Positions 34,091-43,566 are shown, numbered from the stretch's first letter. The stretch: 64,000 nucleotides of DNA from Flemingiibacterium sp045636265 (GCA_045636265.1 JAZTXD010000074.1:42014-106013), one strand, 5' to 3'. The notes: generated from the sequence alone by a model not told the origin. Numbers and translations are program-made.

Positions 34091-35077
34091 ATGCAAAAGA
34101 AAATAGATTGGATTGATTGCCTGAAAGGGTATGGCGCAATTTTGGTGATTCTCGGTCATCTTCATCCACACATTGCTTTAGAGCGTTACATATACTCATT
34201 TCACATGCCGCTTTTTTTCTTTCTGGCAGGTATACTGGCGAAAAAGCAAAATGACTTTCGAACTTTCCTTGCAAAAAAAGCTAAGTCTTTGTTAATTCCG
34301 TTGGCGGCATGGGACTTAATTGTTGCCTTGGCTCTTGTTGTTTTTGGCATAGACGATATAACGGTGCTACTGCAAGGCACGTTCTTTATCGGAGGAAAAG
34401 AACCAGCCAATACACCGCTATGGTTTCTGCTTACACTGTTTATATGCGAAATCGTTTACAATGCGCTTACTGCCGTTCGAATCCATGATTTTTTAATAAC
34501 CGGCGCTGCATTTGTTATAAGCCCGTTTGTTTGTGAGCTGAATACTCTCCCTCTTACTTTAAACCTTGTCATCCCCGCCATGTTTTTCTATGGATTAGGT
34601 GCTGTACTTCGTCCCAAATTGCTGAACAATAAAGTGTCTTTGACTCAAAAATGCATACTTCCGATATTGATAATTTTTTCGGTAATATTTGGTGGAATCC
34701 TTAATTCGCGAATTTCTATGGCAAGCGGATATTTTGGAAATATAGCTTATTTCGTTATCGCCGCCGTTAGCGGAGTGCTTATGTGGGTACTTGTTTTCAG
34801 ATTACTCCCAGCTAATAGAATACTTATAAAAATAGGTCAACAATCGCTTTTTCTGATGTGCTTCCAATATCCGATATTTTTTGTATGCTCGTTGATATCA
34901 AAAAAATTTTTCCATTATGATGTTTGGTACGAAGTGAGCACTTTAAAGGCATTGCTTGGTACGATATTTGTGCTTTTGGCATCTTTTGCTGTGCTGTGGA
35001 TGGCTGATAAAATCGGTAAGAAATATCCTAAAGTTGCTAAAGTTTCGTCTTGGTTGGGCATGCGCCCATTGTCGTAA
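34091..35077 (+). CDS. Membrane acyltransferase (acyltransferase family 3)
   Basis: A 328-residue protein with about ten membrane helices. The start KIDWIDCLKGYGAILVILGH with a conserved His, followed by FHMPLFFFLAGIL, is the signature of the acyltransferase 3 family that O-acetylates cell-surface glycans and related molecules. AGGAGAACA lies about 13 bases before the ATG, a little far. AT-rich compared with neighbours, which may point to exchange by transfer. Its acceptor is unknown. Confidence 0.88.
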   Translation: MQKKIDWIDCLKGYGAILVILGHLHPHIALERYIYSFHMPLFFFLAGILAKKQNDFRTFLAKKAKSLLIPLAAWDLIVALALVVFGIDDITVLLQGTFFIGGKEPANTPLWFLLTLFICEIVYNALTAVRIHDFLITGAAFVISPFVCELNTLPLTLNLVIPAMFFYGLGAVLRPKLLNNKVSLTQKCILPILIIFSVIFGGILNSRISMASGYFGNIAYFVIAAVSGVLMWVLVFRLLPANRILIKIGQQSLFLMCFQYPIFFVCSLISKKFFHYDVWYEVSTLKALLGTIFVLLASFAVLWMADKIGKKYPKVAKVSSWLGMRPLS

Positions 35078-35125
35078 ACTTCGGTACAACCATCCATTAA
35101 GAATTATTAATTTTTTGGGGGAGCC

Positions 35126-35521
35126 ATGGATAAAATCTGGACCGAAATGTACAATGCCGCAAAAGCAAGGCTTTGTGAGCGCAGACTTTCCGACTACGTC
35201 ACGTGCGGAGAGGTAGCCGCGGCGGTGCTCTCAAAGTCCGGCAAAATATACACGGGAGTGTGCATCGACACATGCTCAACGCTCGGTATTTGCGCCGAGA
35301 GAAACGCCATTTTTAATATGATCACAAACGGTGAGCATGAGATTGACAAAGTTCTCTGCATCATGCCGGACGGCTCAAGTGGCGCTCCGTGTGGGGCTTG
35401 CCGTGAGCTTATGGTGCAGATAATGGCAGGACATTATAAAGATATCGAGATCATGCTCGACTATGCCACAGGCAAGACAGTAACGCTCGGCGAGATAACT
35501 CCCGAGTGGTGGATAGACTGA
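35126..35521 (+). CDS. Cytidine deaminase-family protein
   Basis: A 131-residue zinc deaminase. The zinc site is CAERNAI (Cys-Ala-Glu, with the catalytic Glu; about residues 55-61) and PCGACREL (about 90-97). This fits nucleoside (cytidine or blasticidin-type) deaminases. TTTTGGGGGAGCC precedes the ATG. The next gene begins 29 bases after its stop codon and is co-directional, but function gives no clear link. Confidence 0.88.
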   Translation: MDKIWTEMYNAAKARLCERRLSDYVTCGEVAAAVLSKSGKIYTGVCIDTCSTLGICAERNAIFNMITNGEHEIDKVLCIMPDGSSGAPCGACRELMVQIMAGHYKDIEIMLDYATGKTVTLGEITPEWWID

Positions 35522-35550
35522 AAATTTTATTTCCGGAAAGGAACCTACAT

Positions 35551-37431
35551 ATGAACATGACAATTGCAAGAATCGGAAAAGATCCGACTATCGTGTACGC
35601 TTTTGACGAGCTTATGCGACTCCTTCGCAAAATGGACAAGAACGCCTTCATCGACGGACGCGTCTATGACGAGCGCATCACCGAGAGAGAGGATATTCTC
35701 TGGATAGGTCTTGACGGTAGCGTTCCCGCATCTGATATTGACGAGATCCGCATCGATGTTAAGGACGGAGCGGGCATAATCACCGGCGCGAATGAGCGTT
35801 CTGTGCTTATCGCAGTTTACCGCTTTATGTACGAGCTTGGATGCAGATTCCTCCGTCCCGGCAGAGATTCGGAGGATATCCCGGAGCGCTGTCTTGACGG
35901 TATACTCAACGTATCCGTGAGCGAGAAGGCGTCCTACCGTCACCGCAGCGTATGTATTGAGGGCGCGAATTCCTACGAGCACGTTTGTAATATGATCGAT
36001 TGGCTTCCCAAGGTTGGACTCAACGGTTATTTCAGACAGATGCATAATCCCTCCGACTATTTCACTCGCTTCTACAATGCGGACAACCCTCATATGCCGC
36101 TCAGACATGTTACCGAGGACGAGTGCATGAACATCTGGGGGCAGGTTGAACACGAGATAGCCAAGCGTAAGCTTGATTACCACGCTGTAGGTCACGGCTG
36201 GACGTGCGTGCCGTTTGGGATTACCAAGGATAACATCCCCGAAGACATAAAGGAAAAAGAATATGTAGCACTTGTAAACGGTGAGCGTCAGCTACGCTCC
36301 GGAAGTCCGCTGTGGACAAATCTTTGCTACTCAAAGAAAGAAGTACGCGACATAATGAATGACGCTGTAGTGGAGTACTGTAAGGAACACCCTGATGTGA
36401 ACTTCATGCATTTCTGGCTTGCAGACGGCGTTAACTGGCACTGTGAGTGCGAGGAATGTCAGAAAATGACTCCCTCCGATTTCTATGTAATGATTCTTAA
36501 CGAGCTTGACGAAAAGTTAACGGCGGCAGGACTTGACACAAAGGTGGTTTGCCTGCTGTACTGCGATCTTCTGTGGGAGCCCGAGAAACTGAAAATTGCA
36601 AATCCCGACAGATTCGTTCTTATGTTCGCGCCGATCGACCGTACATATTCCACCACATTTGCAAGCTTCGACGAGAATGAGAAAATAACCCTGAAGCCTT
36701 ACGAGCGTAACAAGCTTGTTCTGCCCTCAAGCGTTGCGGAGAATGTTGCTATGCTTAAGAAGTGGCAGGACAACCAGCTTCCCGGCGATAGCTTCGATTT
36801 CGACTACCACTTAATGTGGGATCACTACGTTGACCCCGGCTACTATGATTGCGCGCGCATACTTCACGACGATATGGTTGGTCTTGAAAAAATAGGACTT
36901 CACGGCATGGTAAGCTGTCAGGGACAGCGTGTTGCATTCCCGACGGGTCTGCCCATGTACGGTATGGCAAAGGCGCTCTGGAATAAAAACTCCAAGTTCG
37001 TGGATGTTGCGGCTGAATATTTCACGGCGGCATTCGGCGAGGACGCAAAGGCTGTTGAGGAGTATATGGCAAAGATTTCAAATCTTTTCTGCCCGTCCTT
37101 TATAAGAGGCGAGAAGCCTATTTCGCACGAGCAGATGATAGAGCAGTGCAAAGAAGTCAAGCAGGTTGTTGACAATTTCTGTATTGATCACATTCACAAG
37201 AAGGAACACAAGAATCTTAACTGGAACCACCTCGCATACCACGCAGATTACTGCAAACTGTATGCTGATGTGATCACAGCGTACACCTTGAACGATGAGG
37301 CTATGATCAAAGATGCGATAGATGCATTTGACGGATATCTTACCCGCGTTGAGCCGATCATCGGCGATTTCTTTGACCGCTTTAATATGAAGTTTTTATA
37401 TAACCATCAGTTCAAAAACTGCTCCAAGTAA
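35551..37431 (+). CDS. DUF4838-family glycosidase-like protein, copy 1
   Basis: A 626-residue cytoplasmic protein. Residues 1-115 look like the alpha/beta domain that precedes the barrel in GH20/GH67-type enzymes (LWIGLDGSVPASDIDEIRID, YRFMYELGCRFLRPG). The barrel has SYRHRSVCIEG, YHAVGHGWTCVPFG, FMHFWLADG and the DUF4838 cysteine cluster HCECEECQKM (about 297-306). Later LMWDHYVDPGYY and HGMVSCQGQR follow. DUF4838 proteins are seen in glycan-degrading bacteria and are distantly related to alpha-glucuronidases; activity is mostly untested. GGAAAGGAACC marks the start at 35551. A close tandem copy follows. Confidence 0.8.
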   Translation: MNMTIARIGKDPTIVYAFDELMRLLRKMDKNAFIDGRVYDERITEREDILWIGLDGSVPASDIDEIRIDVKDGAGIITGANERSVLIAVYRFMYELGCRFLRPGRDSEDIPERCLDGILNVSVSEKASYRHRSVCIEGANSYEHVCNMIDWLPKVGLNGYFRQMHNPSDYFTRFYNADNPHMPLRHVTEDECMNIWGQVEHEIAKRKLDYHAVGHGWTCVPFGITKDNIPEDIKEKEYVALVNGERQLRSGSPLWTNLCYSKKEVRDIMNDAVVEYCKEHPDVNFMHFWLADGVNWHCECEECQKMTPSDFYVMILNELDEKLTAAGLDTKVVCLLYCDLLWEPEKLKIANPDRFVLMFAPIDRTYSTTFASFDENEKITLKPYERNKLVLPSSVAENVAMLKKWQDNQLPGDSFDFDYHLMWDHYVDPGYYDCARILHDDMVGLEKIGLHGMVSCQGQRVAFPTGLPMYGMAKALWNKNSKFVDVAAEYFTAAFGEDAKAVEEYMAKISNLFCPSFIRGEKPISHEQMIEQCKEVKQVVDNFCIDHIHKKEHKNLNWNHLAYHADYCKLYADVITAYTLNDEAMIKDAIDAFDGYLTRVEPIIGDFFDRFNMKFLYNHQFKNCSK

Positions 37432-37455
37432 TCATTTTCAGAAAGGATATATACC

Positions 37456-39378
37456 ATGAACATTACTATTGCAAGAATCGGAAAAGACCCGACGATCGTA
37501 TATGCTTTCGACGAGCTTATGCGACTGCTTCGTAAAATGGACAAGTACGCCTTCATCGACGGACGTGTCTATGACGAGATCGACACCTCGAGAAGCGATA
37601 TTCTCTGGGTAGGTCTTGACGGAAGCGTTCCCGCATCTGACCTTGACGAGATCCGTATCGACGTTAAGAACGGCGGCGGTATTATCACCGGCTCTAACAA
37701 GCGTGCTGTGCTTATCGCGGTTTACCGCTTCATGTACGAGCTCGGATGCAGATTCCTCCGTCCCGGCAGAGAGTGCGAGGATATCCCCGAGAGATGCCTT
37801 GACGGCATTATGAACGTATCCGTTCGTGAGCAGGCGTCCTACCGTCACCGCAGTGTCTGCATCGAGGGAGGTATCAGCTACGAGCATGCATACAATATGA
37901 TCGACTGGCTTCCCAAGGTTGGTATGGACGGCTACTATGTTCAGTTCCACATTCCGGGCGCATTCTTCAAGCGTTACTACAACGAGCCGAACCCCTATCT
38001 CTCCAAGATTCACGTTGAGGACGATGACATCGCTCACATCTGGAACCGTCTTGAGGAGGAGGTTATCAAGCGCGGTCTTGACTATCACGCAACCGGTCAC
38101 GGCTGGACATGCACTCCCTTTGGTATCCCTGCAACCATCTGGGGTAAATATCAGGGCGTGGTACCTGAAGGCGCATACAAGCACTTCGCTATGCTCAACG
38201 GCAAGCGCGAGCTTCATAACGGCGATGCGCTCAACACAAATCTTTGCTATTCCAATCAGGAAACACGCGATATAATGACAAATGCTATCGTGAAGTACTG
38301 CAAGGTTCATCCGGCGGTGAACTTCTTACACTTCTGGCTTGCCGATGGAAGCAACAACCACTGCGAGTGCGAGGAATGTCAGAAGATGATTCCCGCAGAT
38401 CAGTATGTTCGCTTGCTGAATGAGCTTGACGAGAAGCTCACGGCAGAGGGAATTGACATCAAGATAGTATGCCTTATTTACTGCGACCTTCTCTGGTGGC
38501 CCGAAAAACTCAAGATAAAGAATCAGGACAGATTTGTTCTTATGTTCGCGCCCATTCACCGTACATACACAAAGGCGTTTGCGGATTTCGATCCCAACAT
38601 GAAATTCGAGCTTCAGCCGTATGAGCGCAATAAGCTCGTTATGCCTTCAAGTGTTGAGGAGAATGTTGAAAGACTCAGACATTGGCAGGATGAGCAGCTC
38701 TCCGGCGACAGCTTTGACTACGACTACCACCTCATGTGGGACCACTACCTCGATCCCGGTTACTACGAGTGTGCGCGTATACTCCACAGCGACATGGCTA
38801 ACCTTGAGAAGATAGGACTTCACGGCATGGTAAGCTGCCAGACACAGCGTGCGGCATTCCCGACCGGTCTTCCCGTATACGCTATGTCAAAGGCTCTGTG
38901 GAACAAGAACTCCAAGTTTGAGGATGTTTGCGAGGAATATTTCACCGCGGCATTTGGAGAAGACGCAAAGGCTGTACAGGAGTACATGTCAACGCTCTCG
39001 AAACTCTACTGTCCCGCTTATGTAAGAGGCGAGAAGCCGATTTCGGACGAGCAGATGATGGCACAGCTTCGCGAGGCGAAGTGTGTTGTTGAAGCTTTCG
39101 ATATGAAGTATATCAAGAAGAACGCAAACAAGGATATCAACTGGAAGCATCTCGAATATCACGCCGACTTCTGCCGTAACTACGCCGATACTGTTACCGC
39201 GTACATCCTCAAGGATGAGGCACTTATTGAAAGCGCAAAGAAGACATTTGACCAGTTCCTCTTCAGAAGCGAGATAGAGCTCAACGATTTCCTTGATGTT
39301 TACAACTTCCGCCGTCTGTATTGGCAGTATTTCGAAAGATATATTTTAACCGGATCAAAAGAGAAAATAATAACTTAA
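37456..39378 (+). CDS. DUF4838-family glycosidase-like protein, copy 2
   Basis: A 640-residue tandem paralogue of the gene before it, 24 bases downstream. The first 36 residues differ by only a few positions (TIARIGKDPTIVYAFDELMR is shared exactly), and the barrel motifs SYRHRSVCIEG, YHATGHGWTCTPFG, FLHFWLADG and HCECEECQKM are kept. It carries a short insertion after TPFGIPATIWGKYQG compared with copy 1, close to the probable active site, so substrate preference may differ. AGAAAGGATATATACC precedes the ATG. The two genes almost certainly share one transcript, ended by the hairpin at 39400. Confidence 0.8.
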   Translation: MNITIARIGKDPTIVYAFDELMRLLRKMDKYAFIDGRVYDEIDTSRSDILWVGLDGSVPASDLDEIRIDVKNGGGIITGSNKRAVLIAVYRFMYELGCRFLRPGRECEDIPERCLDGIMNVSVREQASYRHRSVCIEGGISYEHAYNMIDWLPKVGMDGYYVQFHIPGAFFKRYYNEPNPYLSKIHVEDDDIAHIWNRLEEEVIKRGLDYHATGHGWTCTPFGIPATIWGKYQGVVPEGAYKHFAMLNGKRELHNGDALNTNLCYSNQETRDIMTNAIVKYCKVHPAVNFLHFWLADGSNNHCECEECQKMIPADQYVRLLNELDEKLTAEGIDIKIVCLIYCDLLWWPEKLKIKNQDRFVLMFAPIHRTYTKAFADFDPNMKFELQPYERNKLVMPSSVEENVERLRHWQDEQLSGDSFDYDYHLMWDHYLDPGYYECARILHSDMANLEKIGLHGMVSCQTQRAAFPTGLPVYAMSKALWNKNSKFEDVCEEYFTAAFGEDAKAVQEYMSTLSKLYCPAYVRGEKPISDEQMMAQLREAKCVVEAFDMKYIKKNANKDINWKHLEYHADFCRNYADTVTAYILKDEALIESAKKTFDQFLFRSEIELNDFLDVYNFRRLYWQYFERYILTGSKEKIIT

Positions 39379-39399
39379 ACACAGCAATGCAAAATAAAA

Positions 39400-39433
39400 A
39401 TGTCCGCCGATGTAATCGGCGGACATTGATTTT
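39400..39433. terminator. Bidirectional terminator after the DUF4838 pair
   Basis: An 11-bp stem ATGTCCGCCGA / TCGGCGGACAT with a 5-base loop. On the minus side it is followed by TTTTTATTTT; on the plus side by TGATTTTTTTG. Confidence 0.9.
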
Positions 39434-39440
39434 TTTGATG

Positions 39441-40340
39441 CTATTTCTTCTTTCTTTCGGGAAGCTGCGAGATTATAATTGCCGCGAACATAATAACAGA
39501 GCCTGCAAGCTCGCGTCCGCTGGGGAACTGGGTAAGCACGACCATGCTTGTGAGCACTGCGAATACTGATTCAAGGCTCATAAGCAGGGAAGCGACTGTA
39601 GGATCTGTGTGCTTTTGTCCAACGATCTGAAGCGTGTAAGCAATACCGCTTGAGAGGATGCCTGCGTATGCTATCGGGAACCATGCGGCGAGGATTGTTG
39701 ACATTGATGTATCCTCGAATATCAGCGCGAGAACCGTCGCGAAAACGAATGTTACAAAGAACTGTATGCACGAGAGCTTTACGCCGTCAACTTTGGGCGA
39801 AAAGTGATCCACTATAAGAATGTGTCCCGAAAAGGCTACGGCACAGATCATAAGGAAAATATCGCTTGTTGCGAGCTTGAGTCCGTCGGTCATACAGAGC
39901 AGATAAAGACCGATGACACCCATTCCCACACAGCACCAGATTATAGGTGTAACCCTCTTTTTGAAGAAAAGTCCGAGTATGGGAACAAGAAGAATGTACA
40001 TGGCGGTAATGAAGCCTGCTTTACCGGAATTGTCGGCGGTCATGCCGAACTGCTGGAGTCCCGATGCGACGGTTAGCATTGCGCCGCAGCAGACGCCGCC
40101 GATTACGAGAGTTTTTATGTCCGATTTGGTTGTTCTTTGTTCTGTATTCCGATTTTTCGTGAAGCAATCTTTTATGATGCTTACGGGGATCAAAAACATA
40201 AATCCGAGCAGGGAACGGGACGCTAAAAAGGTGAACGGTTCAACGGCTTCGCTTGCCACGCTCTGTGCTACAAAGGTGGATCCCCAAAGAAGTGCGGCGA
40301 TGAGTAGTGCAAGGTTGCCGAGCATTTTTTTTGATGACAT
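39441..40340 (-). CDS. EamA/DMT-family transporter
   Basis: A 299-residue protein with ten membrane helices in two EamA repeats. The first repeat starts LALLIAALLWGSTFVAQ and the second ends near GIAYTLQIVGQKHTDPTVAS. The family exports or imports metabolites such as amino acids and nucleosides. A basic tail (PERKKK) ends it. Its start is preceded by a consensus promoter. Substrate unknown. Confidence 0.9.
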   Translation of the reverse strand: MSSKKMLGNLALLIAALLWGSTFVAQSVASEAVEPFTFLASRSLLGFMFLIPVSIIKDCFTKNRNTEQRTTKSDIKTLVIGGVCCGAMLTVASGLQQFGMTADNSGKAGFITAMYILLVPILGLFFKKRVTPIIWCCVGMGVIGLYLLCMTDGLKLATSDIFLMICAVAFSGHILIVDHFSPKVDGVKLSCIQFFVTFVFATVLALIFEDTSMSTILAAWFPIAYAGILSSGIAYTLQIVGQKHTDPTVASLLMSLESVFAVLTSMVVLTQFPSGRELAGSVIMFAAIIISQLPERKKK

Positions 40341-40371
40341 ATTATACCTCTGAAAAGTGAATTACACTAAT

Positions 40372-40400
40372 ATTATAGTGAGAAATTTGGGTTTTGTCAA
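40372..40400 (-). promoter_or_regulatory. Consensus promoter for the EamA gene
   Basis: Minus strand TTGACA (40400-40395), 17-base spacer, TATAAT (40377-40372). The 302-base gap up to the PRPP synthase holds this and the promoter at 40555; nothing else is evident. Confidence 0.85.
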
Positions 40401-40554
40401 GGAATATATTTTCTGCGCGGCGACTAACTTGATTTTTCCTTAAAAACGAGGTCTTCATATGTCACAATGACGAAAAAAAGAGGGCAAATTTAGACAGTTT
40501 TCATAAAAGTATAAAAATATCAAAAAACCTCTTTCAAAATCCGAAATTATGTGT

Positions 40555-40560
40555 TATAAT
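40555..40560 (+). promoter_or_regulatory. Probable -10 element for the PRPP synthase gene
   Basis: TATAAT preceded by TGTGT (an extended -10 form is not quite met). No good -35 lies 17 bases upstream, so an activator or a weak -35 (TTCAAA) may be used. Confidence 0.45.
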
Positions 40561-40642
40561 ATTCATGTGACTATGGTCATATTGGATTTTGACGTGAAAT
40601 TTCATGCCTAAATCTCAAACTTTCTCGGAGGAAAATTCTATC

Positions 40643-41758
40643 ATGAACGAAACTTTATACGGCGACCTCAGTGTGATAGGGACTCGCGGTTGTGAAGAGT
40701 TGACTGCTCAGGTTGACGCCTATTTGAAAGAGTGGCGTAAAACAGATGAGTCTTTTGTCGTACAGGCCGACTGTACTCGTTTCGGTACCGGTGAAGCAAA
40801 GTGCCACATACACGAATCGCTTCGCGGACACGATGTTTACATTGTAAACGATTGCTTTAACTACGGCGTTACGTATAAGATGTACGGAATGACCGTTCCG
40901 ATGAGTCCTGACGACCACTATCAGGATCTCAAGCGTATCATCGCGGCAATCGGAGGTAAGGCCAGACGTATTTCCGTAATAATGCCGATGCTCTACGAGG
41001 GACGTCAGCACAAGCGTTCGTCCCGCGAATCACTTGACTGTGCAACCGCGCTTCAGGAGCTTGTCAACATGGGCGTTTCAAACATCATTACATTTGACGC
41101 TCACGATGCAAGAGTACAGAACGCTATCCCGCTGTCGGGATTCGAAAACGTACGCTGTACATATCAGATGATAAAGGCGCTGTGCCGCAATGTTCCGGAC
41201 ATAAAGCTTGACCGCGAGCATCTGTCGGTTGTATCTCCCGACGAGGGCGGTATGAGCCGCTGTATGTACTATTCGTCAGTCCTCGGACTTGACCTTGGTA
41301 TGTTCTATAAGCGCCGTAACTACGCGGTGGTTATCGACGGTAAGAATCCGATCGAGGCGCATGAGTATCTCGGACGTGATCTTCACGGAAAAGATGCTAT
41401 TGTAGTTGATGACATGATAAGCTCGGGCGACTCGATGCTTGACGTTGCAAGACAGCTCAAAAGCAAGGGCGCAAAGCGTATCTTCGTATTCTCCACATTC
41501 GGTTTGTTCTGCAACGGTCTTGACAGATTTGATGCGGCATACGAAGAGGGAATAATCGACAGAATCTTCACCACAAATCTTATCTACCGCACGGACGAGC
41601 TTAAAGCGCGCGAATGGTTTGTTGAGGTTAATATGTGCAAGTACATCTCGTACATAATCGACACACTCAACCACGATCACTCAATAAGTGCTCTTCTCAA
41701 TCCCGTTACAAGAATCCACAACCTTGTCGAAAGACGCAAGGCAAAAGAACAGGAATAA
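40643..41758 (+). CDS. prs: Ribose-phosphate pyrophosphokinase (long clostridial form)
   Basis: A 371-residue PRPP synthase. It transfers pyrophosphate from ATP to ribose 5-phosphate for nucleotide, His and Trp synthesis. The PRPP loop is AIVVDDMISSGDSMLD (about residues 253-268), the ribose-phosphate region is ITFDAHDARVQNAIPL, and the flexible-loop region has KRRNY. It is about 55 residues longer than the classic 315-residue enzyme, mostly at the N-terminus and before the PRPP loop, as in a known clostridial subgroup. CTCGGAGGAAAATTCTATC supports the start at 40643. Confidence 0.9.
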   Translation: MNETLYGDLSVIGTRGCEELTAQVDAYLKEWRKTDESFVVQADCTRFGTGEAKCHIHESLRGHDVYIVNDCFNYGVTYKMYGMTVPMSPDDHYQDLKRIIAAIGGKARRISVIMPMLYEGRQHKRSSRESLDCATALQELVNMGVSNIITFDAHDARVQNAIPLSGFENVRCTYQMIKALCRNVPDIKLDREHLSVVSPDEGGMSRCMYYSSVLGLDLGMFYKRRNYAVVIDGKNPIEAHEYLGRDLHGKDAIVVDDMISSGDSMLDVARQLKSKGAKRIFVFSTFGLFCNGLDRFDAAYEEGIIDRIFTTNLIYRTDELKAREWFVEVNMCKYISYIIDTLNHDHSISALLNPVTRIHNLVERRKAKEQE

Positions 41759-41772
41759 TTCAATGTCTCATT

Positions 41773-41796
41773 ATTACACTGCAAACAGCGTGTAAT
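41773..41796 (+). terminator. Possible weak terminator or RNA-stabilising hairpin after prs
   Basis: ATTACAC(T)GC / GCGTGTAAT stem with an AAACA loop, 15 bases past the stop. No T-run follows, so termination is uncertain. Confidence 0.4.
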
Positions 41797-41840
41797 TTAA
41801 AAATAAAAAATATATGCATGTGCATAAGGAGGATAACTCA

Positions 41841-43184
41841 ATGAGAACCAGAACCATGAAATTTATCTGCGCATTAATGGCGTGCGCGATGCTCTTCACT
41901 GCTGCCATTAACGTATTCGCAGCTGATACCACCAGCGCTTTCTGCGGCGAAAAGGTTACTTGGGAAATTGCTGACGGCGTACTCAAGATCAGCGGTACCG
42001 GTCCCATGAACAGCTATACTGCAGGCAAGGCGCCCTGGAGTGGCAAGACCTATACTTCCGTTGTTATTGAAGATGGCGTTGCTTCCATCGGTAATTATGC
42101 ATTCGCCGGCAGTGCTATCACTTCCGTAACTATTCCCGCAAGCGTTCGCGATATCGGCGTTGCTGCATTCAAGGACTGTACTGCTCTTACCAAGGTTGCT
42201 GTTCCTGCAAATGTAACTGATATTCGCAACCTCACCTTTGCAGGCTGCACCAAGCTTGCATCCGTAACCCTTTCCGCAAACACCACCAGAATCGGCAACA
42301 TGGCGTTCGAGGGATGCAGCGCTCTTGCAGCTATCACTCTTCCCGCAACCGTTAACTACATCGGCAGCGGCGCGTTCAACGAGTCCGGTCTTACAACTAT
42401 CACTATTCCCGAAGGCGTAAAGGAACTTCCTTTCAAGTCTTTTGGTTACTGCACCGCTCTTACCAAGGCTACTATCGCTTCTTCTGTTAAGACTATCGAT
42501 GCAGATGCATTCACAGGTTCTGCAAAGCTTACAATTACTGCAGCTGCTAACTCCAATGCACACGCTTTTGCTACTGCTAACAACATCAAGTTCACACAGA
42601 GTGGCTCTGTTGCTGTAAATGACGACAATTACGCATGGGCTAATCCTTTCACCGACGTTGACGAAACCGCTTGGTACTATGACGGTGTTAAGTATGTAAA
42701 CGTTAACGGTATCATGGTTGGTACCGCTACCGATAAGTTCTCTCCGCTTCTTTCTCTCACACGTGCTCAGTTCGTAACCATTCTTTACAGAATTGAGGGT
42801 GAGCCTGCGGTTGGTTCTTCCAAGTTTGCTGACGTTCCCAGTGGCTCTTGGTTCGAAAAGGCGGTTACTTGGGCAGCAGAAACCGGTATTACACAGGGTG
42901 TTTCCGCAACCAAGTTTGATCCCAATGCCACACTTAACAACGAGCAGCTCGCTACTATGACCTACCGTTATGCTCAGTATAAGAAGTATGACACCGCGGT
43001 TGAAGGCGAACTTACCTACTCGGATAAGAAGAGAGTTTCCAGCTGGGCTGTTGATGCAGTTCTTTGGGCTGACAACAAGGGCATCATGACCGGTAACCTC
43101 GACGGTACTTTCGGTCCTGCAAAGGATGCTACCCGTGGCCAGGCTGCTGACGTGTTCGCTAAGTTCATGCTCGAATTCAAATAA
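41841..43184 (+). CDS. Surface protein with BspA-type leucine-rich repeats and three SLH domains
   Basis: A 447-residue exported protein. Signal peptide: residues 1-30, ending NVFAAD. Residues about 75-245 hold LRR_5 repeats (VASIGNYAFAGS, VRDIGVAAFKDC, TTRIGNMAFEGC, VNYIGSGAFNES). Residues about 265-445 hold three SLH domains, each with a FTDV/FADV-type start and a LTRAQFVTILYR-type end. SLH domains bind secondary cell-wall polymers, so the protein is probably held on the cell surface, with the repeats binding host or bacterial ligands. AAGGAGGATAACTCA marks the start at 41841. Codon choice is strongly biased (ACC, GGT, AAG), suggesting high expression. Confidence 0.92.
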   Translation: MRTRTMKFICALMACAMLFTAAINVFAADTTSAFCGEKVTWEIADGVLKISGTGPMNSYTAGKAPWSGKTYTSVVIEDGVASIGNYAFAGSAITSVTIPASVRDIGVAAFKDCTALTKVAVPANVTDIRNLTFAGCTKLASVTLSANTTRIGNMAFEGCSALAAITLPATVNYIGSGAFNESGLTTITIPEGVKELPFKSFGYCTALTKATIASSVKTIDADAFTGSAKLTITAAANSNAHAFATANNIKFTQSGSVAVNDDNYAWANPFTDVDETAWYYDGVKYVNVNGIMVGTATDKFSPLLSLTRAQFVTILYRIEGEPAVGSSKFADVPSGSWFEKAVTWAAETGITQGVSATKFDPNATLNNEQLATMTYRYAQYKKYDTAVEGELTYSDKKRVSSWAVDAVLWADNKGIMTGNLDGTFGPAKDATRGQAADVFAKFMLEFK

Positions 43185-43195
43185 GTTTTAACTTC

Positions 43196-43228
43196 AAACC
43201 CCGATCTCAGGATCGGGGTTTGTTTTTC
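43196..43228. terminator. Bidirectional terminator after the SLH protein
   Basis: An 11-bp perfect stem AAACCCCGATC / GATCGGGGTTT with a TCAG loop followed by TGTTTTTC. The stop codon of the convergent TSUP gene lies inside it. Confidence 0.92.
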
Positions 43229-43566
43229 TTAAATAATGTGATGGTTCCGGAAATTATCAAAAGCATGCCAAAGGCAAGCCGTATGGTTTCCGGAGCTATA
43301 TTTTTTGCCATTACGCTACCAATCAGCGCGCCAACACTTCCCGAAAGTATCATGTAACCTACAAGATACCAGTTAATGCGGCGTTTCATCAAATGCACAA
43401 TCATTGCGGCACTTGAGGAAAATAAGAAGAATACAAGGTTTATGCCTTGAGATGCCAGTTGATCTCCGCCTCTGACAAGTACGAGCCAGATGACGAGAAG
43501 TCCGCCACCGCCGATTCCGAGTCCTGACAGTATAGAAGTGAGAAATCCAACGAAAAAATCAAGCAT
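43207..43566 (-). CDS. TSUP-family transporter, second half
   Basis: A 119-residue membrane protein with four helices. The motif GLGIGGGGLLVIWLVLV near the start is the TSUP (TauE/SafE) glycine signature; a second one occurs in the partner at 43570. Full-length TSUP proteins have two such halves in one chain, so this and its partner probably assemble as a heteromer. The family moves sulfur-containing or organic anions. TTGAGGTAGCTA precedes the ATG, 3 bases after the partner's stop. Confidence 0.85.
   Translation of the reverse strand: MLDFFVGFLTSILSGLGIGGGGLLVIWLVLVRGGDQLASQGINLVFFLFSSSAAMIVHLMKRRINWYLVGYMILSGSVGALIGSVMAKNIAPETIRLAFGMLLIISGTITLFKKNKPRS

Noticed and set aside
37438..38310. 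A 290-codon minus-strand frame opposite DUF4838 copy 2
   Set aside because: A similar antisense frame occurs opposite copy 1 (35545-36195), as expected when paralogues share codon use; it is a mirror effect rather than a gene pair.
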